From Ancalomicrobiaceae bacterium (lineage in GTDB: Bacteria; Pseudomonadota; Alphaproteobacteria; Rhizobiales; Ancalomicrobiaceae), in the NCBI GenBank assembly GCA_031291595.1, contig JARLIU010000082.1, forward strand, positions 1 through 36,247: a stretch of DNA of 36,247 nucleotides. Direction: 5' to 3'. A model generated the notes under the pieces. That model was not told where the DNA came from and did not search any database. It saw nothing but the letters and a program-made list of their open reading frames with translations. Shown here piece by piece: positions 23,963-33,375 of this stretch; within the stretch, counting starts at the first letter, position 1, and each line of letters opens with the position of its first letter. Position numbers and translations under genes: made by a program.

Positions 23963-25987
23963 ATGGTCGTCGAAATCGGGCATTTCGCGCTGGTGCTGGC
24001 CTTCGCGCTTGCACTCGTCCAGTCGGTCGCGCCGATTTGGGGTTCACGCACGGGCGACATCAGGCTGATGGCGACCGCCGCTCCGAGCGCGCTCGGCCAG
24101 CTTCTGTTCGTCGCCATCGCGGCCGCTGCCCTCGTTCACGCTCACGTCGTTTCGGACTTCTCCGTCGTCAACGTGGTGGAAAATTCCCACTCGTTGAAGC
24201 CGCTCCTCTACAAGATCACCGGTGTTTGGGGCAACCACGAGGGCTCGATGCTCCTGTGGGTGTTGATCCTCGCCCTCTTCGGTGGCCTCGTCGCGTTGTT
24301 CGGCGCCAACTTGCCGGCGAGCCTGAAGGCGAATGTGCTGGCCGTGCAGGCCTGGATCGCCAGCGCCTTCTACCTCTTCATCCTGTGCACATCGAACCCG
24401 TTCGCTCGGATCTCCCCGGCACCGCTCGAAGGCAACGACCTCAATCCGGTGTTGCAGGACATCGGCCTCGCCATCCATCCGCCGCTTCTCTACCTCGGCT
24501 ATGTCGGCTTCTCGATCGCCTTCTCGTTCGCTGTCGCCGCGCTGATCGACGGCCGCATCGACGCGGCCTGGGCGCGCTGGGTCAGGCCGTGGTCGCTCGC
24601 CGCCTGGATCTTCCTGACGCTGGGCATCGCCATGGGCTCCTACTGGGCCTACTACGAACTCGGCTGGGGCGGCTGGTGGTTCTGGGATCCGGTCGAGAAT
24701 GCCAGTTTCATGCCGTGGCTGGCCGGCACGGCGCTGCTCCACTCGGCTGTCGTCATGGAGAAACGCGACGCCCTGAAGATCTGGACCATCCTCTTAGCCA
24801 TCCTCACCTTCTCGTTGTCGCTCCTCGGCACGTTCCTCGTTCGCTCCGGCGTCCTTACCTCGGTGCATGCATTCGCCACCGATCCGGAGCGCGGCGTCTT
24901 CATTCTCGGCATCCTCTGCCTGTTCATCGGTGGCTCGCTGACGCTGTTCGCCTGGCGCGCTCCGGGTTTGAAGCCCGGCGGCCTGTTCGCGCCAATCAGC
25001 CGCGAGGGCGCGCTCGTCTTCAACAATCTGTTCCTGACCGTCGGCTGCGCCATCGTGCTGGTCGGCACGCTCTATCCCCTGCTCTACGAGATGGCGACCG
25101 GCGCCAAGATCACCGTCGGGCCGCCGTTCTTCAATCTCGTATTCGGGGCCTTCATCGCCGTGCTGCTCGTCGCCGTGCCCTTGGGGCCGATGCTCGCCTG
25201 GAAGCGTGGCGATCTCCTGGCTGCTGCCGAGCGGCTGTGGCTGGCTCTCGCGCTTGCCGCCATCGCCGCCGCCGCCGTCTGGTGGCCGTCGACCGGCGCG
25301 ATCCTGACCGCGTTGGGCGTCGGCCTTGCCGTCTGGGTCATGGCCGGCGCCGTCGTCGAATGGGCCGCGCGCATCAAGCTGTTCCGCGCCCCTCTGGCCG
25401 ACAGCCTGTCACGAGCCCGCGGCCTGCCCGGCGCCGCCTGGGGCATGACTTTCGCGCATTTCGGCATCGGCATGGTGATTCTGGGCATCGTCTCGGAGAC
25501 GTCGTGGAACGAGGAGCGCATCCTCGCCATGAAGCCGGGCGAGGTAGTGACGATCGGCGGCTACCAGGTGAAGCTCGATGGCATGATCCCGCGCCAGGGC
25601 GAGAATTTCTCCGAGGAAGCCGCGCATTTCTCGATCCGTCGCGGCGGAGTGCAGGTGACCTTCCTCGAACCGTCGCGCCGCATGTTCGCCACCAGGCGGA
25701 CGGCGACTTCAGAGACGGCGATCGCCACCTTCGGCTTCTCGCAGCTCTACATCGCACTCGGCGAGACCGACAAGACCGGCGCCAGCGCCGTGCGGCTGTA
25801 CTGGAAGCCGCTCGTCACGCTCATCTGGCTTGGTGCCGTGGTGATGGCGTTCGGCGGCCTTTGCTCGCTGCTGGATCGGCGCCTCCGGGTTGGCGCCCCG
25901 GTACCCGCCCGGAAAGCCGGCTCGAAGCACGTCGGCCCCGGCAATATCGACCCTGGTGCGCCGGCTGCGCCTGTGGCGGCGGAGTGA
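23963..25987 (+). CDS. ccmF: Heme lyase subunit CcmF
   Basis: A 674-residue polytopic membrane protein of the heme-handling family, the core of the ligase that joins heme to apocytochrome c. The tryptophan-rich WWD motif 'GWGGWWFWDPVENASFMPW' is at about residues 233-251. Many hydrophobic helices flank it, and the conserved 'VWGNHEGSMLLWVLILALF' (about 87-105), 'YLGYVGFSIAFSFAV' and 'GVLTSVHAFATDPERGVFIL' (His-containing) are visible. A GGGAGG ribosome site precedes ATG 23963, which begins right at the first helix; 36 upstream in-frame bases are not used. CcmH follows after 5 bases. Full length. Confidence 0.97.
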   Translation: MVVEIGHFALVLAFALALVQSVAPIWGSRTGDIRLMATAAPSALGQLLFVAIAAAALVHAHVVSDFSVVNVVENSHSLKPLLYKITGVWGNHEGSMLLWVLILALFGGLVALFGANLPASLKANVLAVQAWIASAFYLFILCTSNPFARISPAPLEGNDLNPVLQDIGLAIHPPLLYLGYVGFSIAFSFAVAALIDGRIDAAWARWVRPWSLAAWIFLTLGIAMGSYWAYYELGWGGWWFWDPVENASFMPWLAGTALLHSAVVMEKRDALKIWTILLAILTFSLSLLGTFLVRSGVLTSVHAFATDPERGVFILGILCLFIGGSLTLFAWRAPGLKPGGLFAPISREGALVFNNLFLTVGCAIVLVGTLYPLLYEMATGAKITVGPPFFNLVFGAFIAVLLVAVPLGPMLAWKRGDLLAAAERLWLALALAAIAAAAVWWPSTGAILTALGVGLAVWVMAGAVVEWAARIKLFRAPLADSLSRARGLPGAAWGMTFAHFGIGMVILGIVSETSWNEERILAMKPGEVVTIGGYQVKLDGMIPRQGENFSEEAAHFSIRRGGVQVTFLEPSRRMFATRRTATSETAIATFGFSQLYIALGETDKTGASAVRLYWKPLVTLIWLGAVVMAFGGLCSLLDRRLRVGAPVPARKAGSKHVGPGNIDPGAPAAPVAAE

Positions 25988-25992
25988 GATCG

Positions 25993-26514
25993 ATGCGCAC
26001 CGTCCGCTCCCGCTGCGTGGCTACCTCCGTTGCGCTATTGCTGGTCGCCGCCGCCTCGCTTGCCCCGGCGCTCGCGGTCAAGCCCAACGAGATGCTGAAG
26101 GATCCGGCGCTCGAGGCTCGTGCCCGCGCCCTTTCGGCCGAACTGCGCTGCCTCGTCTGCCAGAACCAATCGATCGACGATTCCGATGCCGATCTGGCGC
26201 ATGACCTGCGCGTACTCGTCCGTGACCGGTTGAAGGCCGGCGACACGAATGCGGCGGTGAAGGACTATCTGGTCGCCCGCTACGGCGAATACGTTCTGCT
26301 TCGCCCGCGTTTCGACCTCGGCAATCTGGCGCTATGGCTGGCCGGTCCGGTGGCACTCCTGGCCGGCGCCATGGCGATCTTCGCCGCTCGCCGCCGCGCT
26401 TCGCGTCTGGCCGAACGCCCGCTGACCGACGAGGAGGAGGCGCGCGTCGAGGCGATCCTTTCCCGCCGCGCCGGATCCGGCGACGCCCCTGCCGAGAACC
26501 TTACCAAACTGTAA
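25993..26514 (+). CDS. ccmH: Thiol-redox heme lyase subunit CcmH
   Basis: A 173-residue protein that reduces the disulfide in the apocytochrome CXXCH site before heme attachment. It has a signal peptide ('CVATSVALLLVAAASLAPALA'-type, residues 8-28), then the diagnostic 'LRCLVCQNQSIDDSDADLA' with reactive Cys53 and Cys56, followed by 'VARYGEYVLLRPRFDLGNLA' and one membrane helix 'LWLAGPVALLAGAMAIFAA' (about 117-135). The ATG at 25993 sits 5 bases after the ccmF stop. This is the short CcmH/CycL form; the TPR portion is supplied by ccmI. Nothing is missing from the motif. Confidence 0.96.
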   Translation: MRTVRSRCVATSVALLLVAAASLAPALAVKPNEMLKDPALEARARALSAELRCLVCQNQSIDDSDADLAHDLRVLVRDRLKAGDTNAAVKDYLVARYGEYVLLRPRFDLGNLALWLAGPVALLAGAMAIFAARRRASRLAERPLTDEEEARVEAILSRRAGSGDAPAENLTKL

Positions 26515-26630
26515 TTTCCCCGCCAGACTGCTGCAAGGTTGTCCGCGCCACAGTGCTCGTCAACGACAGCCGCGGAGCCGGTCGACCGGCCCGAGGCTCG
26601 CCGGCCCATCATTCGTTGACGGAGTGGACC

Positions 26631-28217
26631 ATGACAATCGAAGCCCGGCCGCCGGAGGCGGTTCAATCTGCGGACAAGCAGCCGCCGAAGGCGTCGTTCC
26701 TGCGCGCCCATGCCCGCTCGCTTGGCGCCGGGGCAGCCTCGCTTGCCCTCGTCGCCGTACTCGCCACCCAGTCCCTCGTCGCGTTCCCGACGCCGGTTCG
26801 GGCGCAATCGACTCCGATCGCGCCGCAGCCGGCCGCCACCGCGCAGCCGTTCAATCCCAACCTCCAGACGTTCACGTTCGCCGACGTCGTCGAGCGCGTC
26901 CGTCCGGCGGTGGTCTCCATCCGCGTGAAATCGGAAGTGGCGAACCCGCGCCAGGCGCTCGAGGATATGCCGGATTTCCCCGGCGGTCCGCTCGAGCGTT
27001 TCTTCCGCGACTTCCGTAACCGCCGCGGCCAGGATCAACAGCAGACCCCAGACGTGCAGATGAGCCAGGGCTCCGGCTTCATCATTTCGACGGACGGCAA
27101 GGTCGTCACCAATTTCCACGTGGTGAAGGGTGCCAAGGAAGTGACCGTCGTCACCGACGACGGCAACGAATACAAGGCGAAGGTGCTCGGCTCCGACGAG
27201 AAGACCGACGTTGCCCTTGTCAAGATCGATGCCCAGGACAAGACCTTCCCGACGGTGCCGTTTGCGCAGAACTCCGGCCGCGTCGGCGATTGGGTGCTGG
27301 CCGTCGGCAATCCCTTCGGCCTCGGCGGCACGGTGACCGCCGGTATCGTCTCGGCCCGCGGCCGCGAGATCGGCGCCGGCCCCTACGACGACTTCCTGCA
27401 GATCGATGCGCCGATCAACCACGGCAATTCGGGCGGCCCGACCTTCAATCTGGCAGGCGAAGTGGTCGGCGTGAATACCGCGATCTTCTCGCCGTCCGGT
27501 GGCTCGGTCGGCATTGGTTTCGCCATCCCCGTCGAGACCGTGCAGCGCGTCATCACGCAGTTGGAGAAGTCCGGCGAGGTGGTTCGCGGCTGGCTCGGCG
27601 TGCAGATCCAGCCGGTCACCCGCGATATTGCCGACAGCCTCGGCATGAAGGATGCCCACGGCGCGCTCGTTGCCGACGTGCAGCCGCAGGCTCCCGCGCT
27701 GAAGGCCGGCATCAAGGTCGGCGATGCCATCACCGCCGTCGAGGGCCATCCGGTGCGCGGACCGCGCGACCTCGCCCGCACCGTCGCCGGCTACGAGCCG
27801 GGCACCACGGTCAAGGTCACGCTATTCCGCAACGGCAAGGAGCAGGACGTCAGCGTCGAACTCGGCAAATTGCCGTCCGACCAGAAGCTCTCCGAGCGCT
27901 CTAAGCCGGCGCCCCGGTCGGAGGAGCCGGCCTCGCTCACCGACCTCGGCATCTCCGTGGCCCCGGCGGTCGACGTCGGAGCCGGGTCCGAAGGCGTCGC
28001 GGTTGTGAAGATCGATCCGAAGAGCCCGGCAGCTCGCCGCAATCTGAAGGTCGGCGACGTGATCCTTGAAGTGCAGGGTCAGACGGTGGCGACCGCAGCC
28101 GATGTGGCGAAGGCCGTCAAGGACGCCAAGCAGGAAGGCCGCCGATCGGTGCTGTTGCGGCTGAAGAGCGGCTCGGACGCGGCGCGCTTCGTGGCGGTGC
28201 CATTCGGCGAAGGCTGA
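26631..28217 (+). CDS. degP: Periplasmic serine protease DegP/HtrA (Do family)
   Basis: A 528-residue HtrA-type protease/chaperone that removes misfolded envelope proteins. The N-terminus has a charged cytoplasmic start and a hydrophobic segment 'GAGAASLALVAVLATQSLVA' (about residues 32-51), then a protease domain with the triad His163 ('TNFHVV'), Asp193 ('KTDVALVK') and Ser267 ('NHGNSGGP'). Two PDZ domains follow (about 300-385 and 425-520), with 'GWLGVQIQPVT' and 'LGISVAPAVD' starting them. ATG 26631 has GGAG 6 bases upstream. It lies 117 bases after ccmH and is followed by an OmpR-type regulator pair, an arrangement frequent in Hyphomicrobiales. Confidence 0.95.
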   Translation: MTIEARPPEAVQSADKQPPKASFLRAHARSLGAGAASLALVAVLATQSLVAFPTPVRAQSTPIAPQPAATAQPFNPNLQTFTFADVVERVRPAVVSIRVKSEVANPRQALEDMPDFPGGPLERFFRDFRNRRGQDQQQTPDVQMSQGSGFIISTDGKVVTNFHVVKGAKEVTVVTDDGNEYKAKVLGSDEKTDVALVKIDAQDKTFPTVPFAQNSGRVGDWVLAVGNPFGLGGTVTAGIVSARGREIGAGPYDDFLQIDAPINHGNSGGPTFNLAGEVVGVNTAIFSPSGGSVGIGFAIPVETVQRVITQLEKSGEVVRGWLGVQIQPVTRDIADSLGMKDAHGALVADVQPQAPALKAGIKVGDAITAVEGHPVRGPRDLARTVAGYEPGTTVKVTLFRNGKEQDVSVELGKLPSDQKLSERSKPAPRSEEPASLTDLGISVAPAVDVGAGSEGVAVVKIDPKSPAARRNLKVGDVILEVQGQTVATAADVAKAVKDAKQEGRRSVLLRLKSGSDAARFVAVPFGEG

Positions 28218-28233
28218 TCCAGCTGATGCGCTC

Positions 28234-28253
28234 GCAACGCGACATCGCGTTGC
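28234..28253. repeat. Hairpin downstream of the DegP gene
   Basis: GCAACGCGA (28234-28242) is perfectly mirrored at 28245-28253 with a 2-base centre. There is no T-run, so it is not a canonical intrinsic terminator; it may stabilise the mRNA 3' end or be a binding site. Confidence 0.4.
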
Positions 28254-28465
28254 CGACAAGCGCTTGAGGCACGGTAAGACGCATTCCCCCCGGGCGTGTC
28301 GATTGTCGCCCCCAAGTTGCGATATGCCCGGATGCGGGAAGCGGCGGCGGTTCGGGAAACCGGTCCGCCGCCGATTCCGTCGTGGCCGGGTGTGCGACCA
28401 TCCTCCGTCCAACGCGCGGAGCGCTTCGCGCAGCGAATGATCTCGATTTGTCGTATGGTTAACGC

Positions 28466-29146
28466 ATGCGAATCCTCATCATCGAAGACGACCGCGAAGC
28501 CGCGGCCTATCTGGTAAAGGCACTGCGCGAGGCCGGCCACGTCGCCGACCACGCCGCCGACGGCGATTCGGGTTGGAACTTCGCCGAGGACGGCGGCTAC
28601 GACGTCATGGTGGTCGACCGCATGCTGCCGCGTCGCGATGGGCTGTCGATCATCGAGGGGCTGCGCACCAAGGGCGACCAGACGCCGGTGCTGATCCTTT
28701 CGGCCCTCGGACAGGTCGACGACCGCGTCACCGGATTGCGCGCCGGCGGCGACGACTATCTGCCGAAACCCTATGCCTTTTCCGAACTCCTCGCCCGCAT
28801 CGAGGCGCTCGCCCGCCGCCGCCGTCCGGGCGAGGCCGAGACCGTCTACCGGGTCGGCGAGCTGACGCTCGACCGGCTGTCGCACGAGGTGAAGCGCGGC
28901 GCCGAGGAGATCCAGCTGCAGCCGCGCGAGTTCCGCCTGCTCGAATACCTGATGAAACATGCTGGCCAGGTGGTCACCCGCACCATGCTGTTGGAAAACG
29001 TCTGGGACTACCACTTCGATCCGCAGACCAATGTCATCGACGTGCACATGTCGCGGTTGCGCGCCAAGATCGACAAGGGGCACGACAGGAGCTTGCTGTC
29101 GACCGTGCGCGGAGCCGGCTACATGATTCGCGATCAGGCGAAATGA
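28466..29146 (+). CDS. OmpR-family response regulator paired with degP
   Basis: A 226-residue response regulator. The receiver carries 'IIEDDRE', Asp51 in 'MVVDRMLPRRDGLS', 'LILSALG' and Lys101 in 'YLPKPYAF'; note Pro100 instead of the more usual Val/Thr-Lys context, still a normal variant. The DNA-binding domain shows 'LQPREFRLLEYLMKHAGQVV' and 'VIDVHMSRLRAKID', ending 'TVRGAGYMIRD', typical of OmpR/QseB/CusR relatives. The start at ATG 28466 gives the first strand at once. It overlaps the kinase gene by 4 bases (ATGA). It probably controls envelope-stress or metal genes, perhaps degP itself; no binding site was identified. Confidence 0.92.
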   Translation: MRILIIEDDREAAAYLVKALREAGHVADHAADGDSGWNFAEDGGYDVMVVDRMLPRRDGLSIIEGLRTKGDQTPVLILSALGQVDDRVTGLRAGGDDYLPKPYAFSELLARIEALARRRRPGEAETVYRVGELTLDRLSHEVKRGAEEIQLQPREFRLLEYLMKHAGQVVTRTMLLENVWDYHFDPQTNVIDVHMSRLRAKIDKGHDRSLLSTVRGAGYMIRDQAK

Positions 29147-30594
29147 TCGTCATGCCGGCCGCGCGCGAAGCCTCCGCCAAGAAGGCCCGCCAACCTCCGG
29201 GCCAGATGAGTGCCGTCGGCCGGGTGTTCCGGACAACGGCGGTGAAACTGTCGCTCGTCTATCTCGCCGTCTTTTCGCTCGTCACCATCGCCCTGGTCAC
29301 CTATCTGCTGTCCTCGATCAACGCGATCCTGACGAGTGAACTCTCCGATGCGGTCAATGCGGAGGTGCGCGAACTGCTCAATCAGTACGAAATCGGCGGC
29401 GTCCTGCGGGTCGTCACCCTCGTCGACAGCCGCAGCCGCCAGCCCGGCGCCGGCCTCTATCTCATCACCGATCCGTCCGGCAACCCGCTCGTCGGCAACA
29501 TCTCCGACCTTCCCGAAGGCGTCGTCGACCGGGCCGGCACCAGCGTGCGTGCGGTGCCCTATCGCCGGCTTTCGCATGAGACTGACGCCAACAGCCATCA
29601 CGTCGCGCTGGTGCGCGTCTTCACGCTCGACAACGGCTTCAAGGTTCTGGTCGGACGCGACGTCGGCGAGCGTGAGAAGTTCAGCGGCCTGATTGGCGAG
29701 GCGCTCAGGGCGGTGCTGGTTGTCACTGTTCTGCTCGGGCTCGTCACTTGGTGGTTCGTATCGCGGAGCGTGCTGAAGCGCATCGATCAAGTGACGCATA
29801 CCGCCAATCGCATCGTTGCCGGCGATCTGTCCGGCCGGCTGTCGCTGACCGGTTCCAACGACGAATTCGACCGGTTGGCCGTCGGGCTGAACCACATGTT
29901 CGACCGGCTGACCGATCTGATGCGGGGTTTGAAGGAAGTCTCCGACAACATCGCCCACGACCTGAAGACGCCATTGACCCGGCTGCGCAATCGGGCAGAA
30001 GAGGCGCTTGCCGACACCGGCGATCCGGAGCGCGCCGAGTCGGCGCTCGAGGGCGTGATCGAGGATTGCGACAGCCTCATCCGCACGTTCGACGCGCTGC
30101 TGACCATCGCCCGCGTCGAGTCCGGCAACCAGACGATCGCGCTATCCCCCGTCGACCTGTCCGACATCGTCGGCGAAGTCTCGGAGCTGTATGAGCCGCT
30201 GGCCGACGAGGAGGGCGTCGAACTGACGACGAGCGTCGCCGGCGAAAAGGCGCTCGCCAACCGAGAGCTCCTCTCCCAGGCGCTGGCCAATCTGCTCGAC
30301 AACGCGCTGAAATACGGCCGGCCGGCCGAGGGGCCGGCCAGAATCACGCTGTCGGTGACGCGCGAGGCGGGCGCCGTCCTTCTCGCTGTTGCCGACAATG
30401 GGCCGGGCATCCCCGAAACCGATCGCGGTCGCGTGCTGGAGCGGTTCGTCCGGCTCGAACGCAGCCGCAATTCGCCCGGTTCCGGCCTCGGATTGTCGCT
30501 CGTTGCCGCCATCGCCCGCCAGCACGGTGCCCCCCTGGTCCTGAGCGACGCATCGCCGGGGCTGAAGGCGATCATCTCGCTGCAGCCGGCCTGA
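29143..30594 (+). CDS. Sensor histidine kinase (EnvZ/QseC-type)
   Basis: A 483-residue kinase. Membrane helices are at about residues 35-57 ('LSLVYLAVFSLVTIALVTYL') and 187-207 ('LRAVLVVTVLLGLVTWWFVS'), bounding a periplasmic sensor of about 130 residues. A HAMP domain follows ('ANRIVAGDLSGRL'), then His272 in 'DNIAHDLKTPLTRLR', the N box 'LANLLDNALKYG', G1 'VADNGPGIP' and G2 'GSGLGLSLVAAI'. This is the QseC/CusS-like class. The start ATG 29143 overlaps the regulator stop; ATG 29152 is a possible alternative. The signal is unknown. Confidence 0.92.
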   Translation: MIVMPAAREASAKKARQPPGQMSAVGRVFRTTAVKLSLVYLAVFSLVTIALVTYLLSSINAILTSELSDAVNAEVRELLNQYEIGGVLRVVTLVDSRSRQPGAGLYLITDPSGNPLVGNISDLPEGVVDRAGTSVRAVPYRRLSHETDANSHHVALVRVFTLDNGFKVLVGRDVGEREKFSGLIGEALRAVLVVTVLLGLVTWWFVSRSVLKRIDQVTHTANRIVAGDLSGRLSLTGSNDEFDRLAVGLNHMFDRLTDLMRGLKEVSDNIAHDLKTPLTRLRNRAEEALADTGDPERAESALEGVIEDCDSLIRTFDALLTIARVESGNQTIALSPVDLSDIVGEVSELYEPLADEEGVELTTSVAGEKALANRELLSQALANLLDNALKYGRPAEGPARITLSVTREAGAVLLAVADNGPGIPETDRGRVLERFVRLERSRNSPGSGLGLSLVAAIARQHGAPLVLSDASPGLKAIISLQPA

Positions 30595-30658
30595 TCGACA
30601 CTTGGGCGCCGACAGCCATCGGGGCCGGAGCGCATGGGCGATACCCGACCAGGCGGCC

Positions 30659-30686
30659 TTGTCTGAGCATGGGCGCCGCCTATAAG
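30659..30686 (+). promoter_or_regulatory. Possible sigma-70-type promoter for the second reductase gene
   Basis: TTGTCT (30659-30664) and TATAAG (30681-30686) are separated by 16 bases. Transcription would begin about 185 bases before the reductase ATG, leaving a long leader. No operator is recognised. Confidence 0.4.
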
Positions 30687-30878
30687 ATTGCGGCAACAAG
30701 TCTTTCGCGGGGAGGCGGACTTACGGCCAGCACCGGCCGGTCGAACCCCCGTGGGTGAACGCTGGCCGGCTGAAGCAATGCCGTGACCGGTCGGCCTCCA
30801 GCCGGCAAACCGCCCCCCACCCTCATCTTCGTCGCCGCGCCGAGGCCCGCTCGGCGCTCTCAACGCGAGCCAATTGCC

Positions 30879-31922
30879 ATGATCGAATATCGTCAACTGG
30901 GGCGGACCGGCATCAACGTGTCCGCCATCTGCCTCGGCACCATGACCTGGGGGCAGCAAAATACCGAGGCCGAAGGTCACGCGCAGATGGACTATGCGCT
31001 CGACCGCGGCATCAATTTCTTCGACACCGCCGAAATGTATTCGATTCCGCCACGGGCCGAGACCCAAGGCTCGACCGAGCGCATCATCGGCACCTGGTTC
31101 AAGGCGCGTGGCAACCGCGACAAGGTGATCCTTGCCTCCAAAGTCTCCGGCCGTTCCGACAACACCTATCTGCGCGCCGACAAGTCGCCGACCCGGCCAG
31201 ACGCCAAGAACATCCGCGAGGCGATCGAACGTTCGCTCAAGCGACTCCAGACCGACTACATCGATCTCTATCAGGTGCACTGGCCGGATCGGCGCGTACC
31301 GCTGTTCGGCGGCGGCCAGATCACCGGACCTGCCGAAGACGAAGTGCCGATCGATGAAACCCTCGACGCTCTCGATTCCGTGGTCAAGGCGGGCAAGGTC
31401 CGCCACATCGGCCTGTCCAATGAGACCGCCTGGGGGCTCTCGCGCTATCTTCACCTCAGCGAACTTGGCCGCGGCCCGCGCGTCGTCTCGGTGCAGAACG
31501 CCTTCAACCTGATCAACCGCACCTATGAGCACGGGCTCGCCGAATTCGCCGTGCGTGAACAGATCGGACTGCTCGCCTACTCACCGCTGGCGCAAGGCTT
31601 TCTGACCGGCAAATACCAGCGCGGCGCGCGGCCGGCCGGCGCCCGCTCGACGCTGTTCAACCGCGGCCAGCGCTACCAGAAGCCGGGAGCGGAAGAAGCG
31701 ATCGACGCCTATCTGGGCATTGCCCGCGATTTCGGCCTCGATCCGGCGCAGCTGGCGCTGGCGTGGGTGACGAGCCGGCCGTTCGTCACCTCCAATATTA
31801 TCGGCGCGACAACGATGATGCAGCTCATGACCGACATCGATTCCGTCAACGTTGCCATCACGCCGGAGATCGAGGCGCGGATCAGCGCCGCCTACCAACT
31901 GCACGGCAGCCCGGCCCCCTGA
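30879..31922 (+). CDS. Tas-like NADP(H)-dependent aldo/keto reductase
   Basis: A 347-residue aldo/keto reductase. The tetrad is Asp49 and Tyr54 in 'FDTAEMYS', Lys88 in 'LASKVSG' and His134 in 'YQVHWPDR'. The insertion 'IPPRAETQGSTERIIGTW' after the Tyr and the 'VHWPDRRVPLFG' loop are the marks of the Tas/YghZ-related branch (E. coli Tas). The C-terminus has 'IIGATTMMQLMTDIDSV', the cofactor-phosphate binding region. ATG 30879 is used since the frame upstream to 30783 is Pro/Arg-rich and unlike the family. It stands alone between the kinase and the gal genes; its true substrate is unknown. It is only distantly similar to the reductase at 486-1520. Confidence 0.92.
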   Translation: MIEYRQLGRTGINVSAICLGTMTWGQQNTEAEGHAQMDYALDRGINFFDTAEMYSIPPRAETQGSTERIIGTWFKARGNRDKVILASKVSGRSDNTYLRADKSPTRPDAKNIREAIERSLKRLQTDYIDLYQVHWPDRRVPLFGGGQITGPAEDEVPIDETLDALDSVVKAGKVRHIGLSNETAWGLSRYLHLSELGRGPRVVSVQNAFNLINRTYEHGLAEFAVREQIGLLAYSPLAQGFLTGKYQRGARPAGARSTLFNRGQRYQKPGAEEAIDAYLGIARDFGLDPAQLALAWVTSRPFVTSNIIGATTMMQLMTDIDSVNVAITPEIEARISAAYQLHGSPAP

Positions 31923-31945
31923 GACCCGCTCATTTGCAGAGACAA

Positions 31946-31990
31946 GCCATGCCGAGGGGCTGGAGCCCTGCTTCGACCTCTCGGCATGGC
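31946..31990. repeat. Long stem-loop after the reductase gene
   Basis: GCCATGCCGAGGGG (31946-31959) pairs with CCTCTCGGCATGGC (31977-31990) at 13 of 14 positions around a 17-base loop. It begins 23 bases after the reductase stop. No T-run follows, so it is probably an mRNA 3'-end structure or Rho-related end rather than an intrinsic terminator. Confidence 0.5.
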
Positions 31991-32111
31991 GCAACCGCGG
32001 CGGCGCCGACCTCGCAGGAATGGGAGGCCGTCGCTGCGAAAAGCCCTGCCTCGATCACTTGCGGGTCCGCCAGTTCTGTGGAGGGCATAATTTGTATGAT
32101 AAATTCTTCGT

Positions 32112-32140
32112 TGCTGTGCCAGGGCTGACCAATTATAGTC
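32112..32140 (+). promoter_or_regulatory. Good sigma-70-like promoter for galK-galT
   Basis: TTGCTG (32112-32117) and TATAGT (32135-32140) are spaced by exactly 17 bases. The local sequence is clearly AT-richer than its neighbours (TTTGTATGATAAATTC just upstream). Transcription would start near 32147, giving a leader of about 58 bases before the galactokinase ATG. Confidence 0.6.
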
Positions 32141-32204
32141 CGGACGCTGCCAGCGGCGCGGCCACGCCGCCATCAAAAAGCCTGTTCGCGCTTCGGAAAC
32201 GCCC

Positions 32205-33368
32205 ATGCCCACACCCGAGGAATTCGCCGAGGACTTCGTCCGTCGTTTCGGCACACGCCCGACGATTTTTCGCGCCCCAGGCCGCGTCAACCTCATTGGC
32301 GAGCACACGGACTACAACGAAGGCTTCATCCTGCCGGCTGCGCTCGAGTACGAGACGTGGGTGGCTGCGGCCCCGCGCAGCGACCGCAAGCTCGCCGTCC
32401 ACTCACGCGCCCGCAACGAAACCCGCACGTTCGATCTCGATGCCGCCGCGCCGAAGCCGTTGAACGACTGGACCGATTATGTCTACGGCACCGCGTTGGT
32501 GCTGGAGCGGGCCGGTCACAGGTTGTCCGGCGCCGATCTGATGATCACCTCTTCGGTGCCGATCGGCTCGGGACTGTCGTCGTCGGCGGCGCTCGAAGTC
32601 TCGGTTGGCTACAGCCTGCTGTCGATCACCGGCGTCGCCGTCGACACGCTTGCCCTGGCGCTTATCTGCCAGAAGGCCGAGAACGAATACGTCGGCATGC
32701 GCTGCGGCATCATGGACCAATACATCTCCTGTCGCGGCGTCGCCGACCACGCCTTGCTGATCGATTGCCGCACGCTCGAGTCCCGCCAGGTTCCGATCGA
32801 TCCGAGCGTGCGCATCGTCGTGTCCAATTCGATGGTGCATCACCAGCTGTCGGGTGGCGCCAACGAGTACAATGCCCGGCGAGCTGCTTGCGAGGAGGGC
32901 GTTCGGCTGCTGCAGCCGGCGCTGCCGGGCATCACCGCGTTGCGCGACGTGACGCCCGCGGCGCTCGAAGCGCATAAGGGCCTCGTGTCCGACCTCGTCT
33001 ACCGCCGCTGCCGCCACATCGTCACCGAGAACGCCCGCGTGCTCGCGGCCGAGGCGGCGCTGACCGCCGGCGATGTCGTGCGGTTTGGAACCCTGATGGA
33101 CCAGTCGCATCTTTCCATGCGCGACGACTACGAGATCTCCTGCGCGGAGGTCGACATCCTGGTCGACCTAGCTCGCGAGCTTCCGGGCGTCTACGGCTCG
33201 CGCATGACCGGCGGCGGCTTTGGCGGCTGTACGGTAAGCCTCGTCGCTGCCGACGCAGTTGGCGACTTCATCCCGGCGCTCCGCGATGCCTATGCTAACG
33301 CGACCGGCCTCGTGTCGACCATCTTTGCCTGTTCGCCCGGCGCCGGCGTCGGCGCGCTTTCGCTGTGA
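32205..33368 (+). CDS. galK: Galactokinase
   Basis: A 387-residue GHMP-family kinase that phosphorylates galactose at C1 with ATP, the first Leloir step. Motif 1 is '[20 protein letters not shown]' (residues 26-45, with the galactose-binding 'GEHTDYNEG' and conserved Arg24 just before). Motif 2, the ATP loop, is '[15 protein letters not shown]' (119-133); the catalytic Asp171 is in '[10 protein letters not shown]', and motif 3 is '[14 protein letters not shown]' near residue 333. Full length for the family. ATG 32205 is the first in frame and lies 65 bases after the predicted -10. galT starts 7 bases after the stop, so the two form an operon. Confidence 0.96.
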   Translation: MPTPEEFAEDFVRRFGTRPTIFRAPGRVNLIGEHTDYNEGFILPAALEYETWVAAAPRSDRKLAVHSRARNETRTFDLDAAAPKPLNDWTDYVYGTALVLERAGHRLSGADLMITSSVPIGSGLSSSAALEVSVGYSLLSITGVAVDTLALALICQKAENEYVGMRCGIMDQYISCRGVADHALLIDCRTLESRQVPIDPSVRIVVSNSMVHHQLSGGANEYNARRAACEEGVRLLQPALPGITALRDVTPAALEAHKGLVSDLVYRRCRHIVTENARVLAAEAALTAGDVVRFGTLMDQSHLSMRDDYEISCAEVDILVDLARELPGVYGSRMTGGGFGGCTVSLVAADAVGDFIPALRDAYANATGLVSTIFACSPGAGVGALSL

Positions 33369-33375
33369 GAGACCC

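Noticed and set aside
26280-27749. 489-residue reverse-strand ORF opposite ccmH and the DegP gene
   Set aside because: Lies antisense to two well-identified genes, with low-complexity composition and no family motifs.
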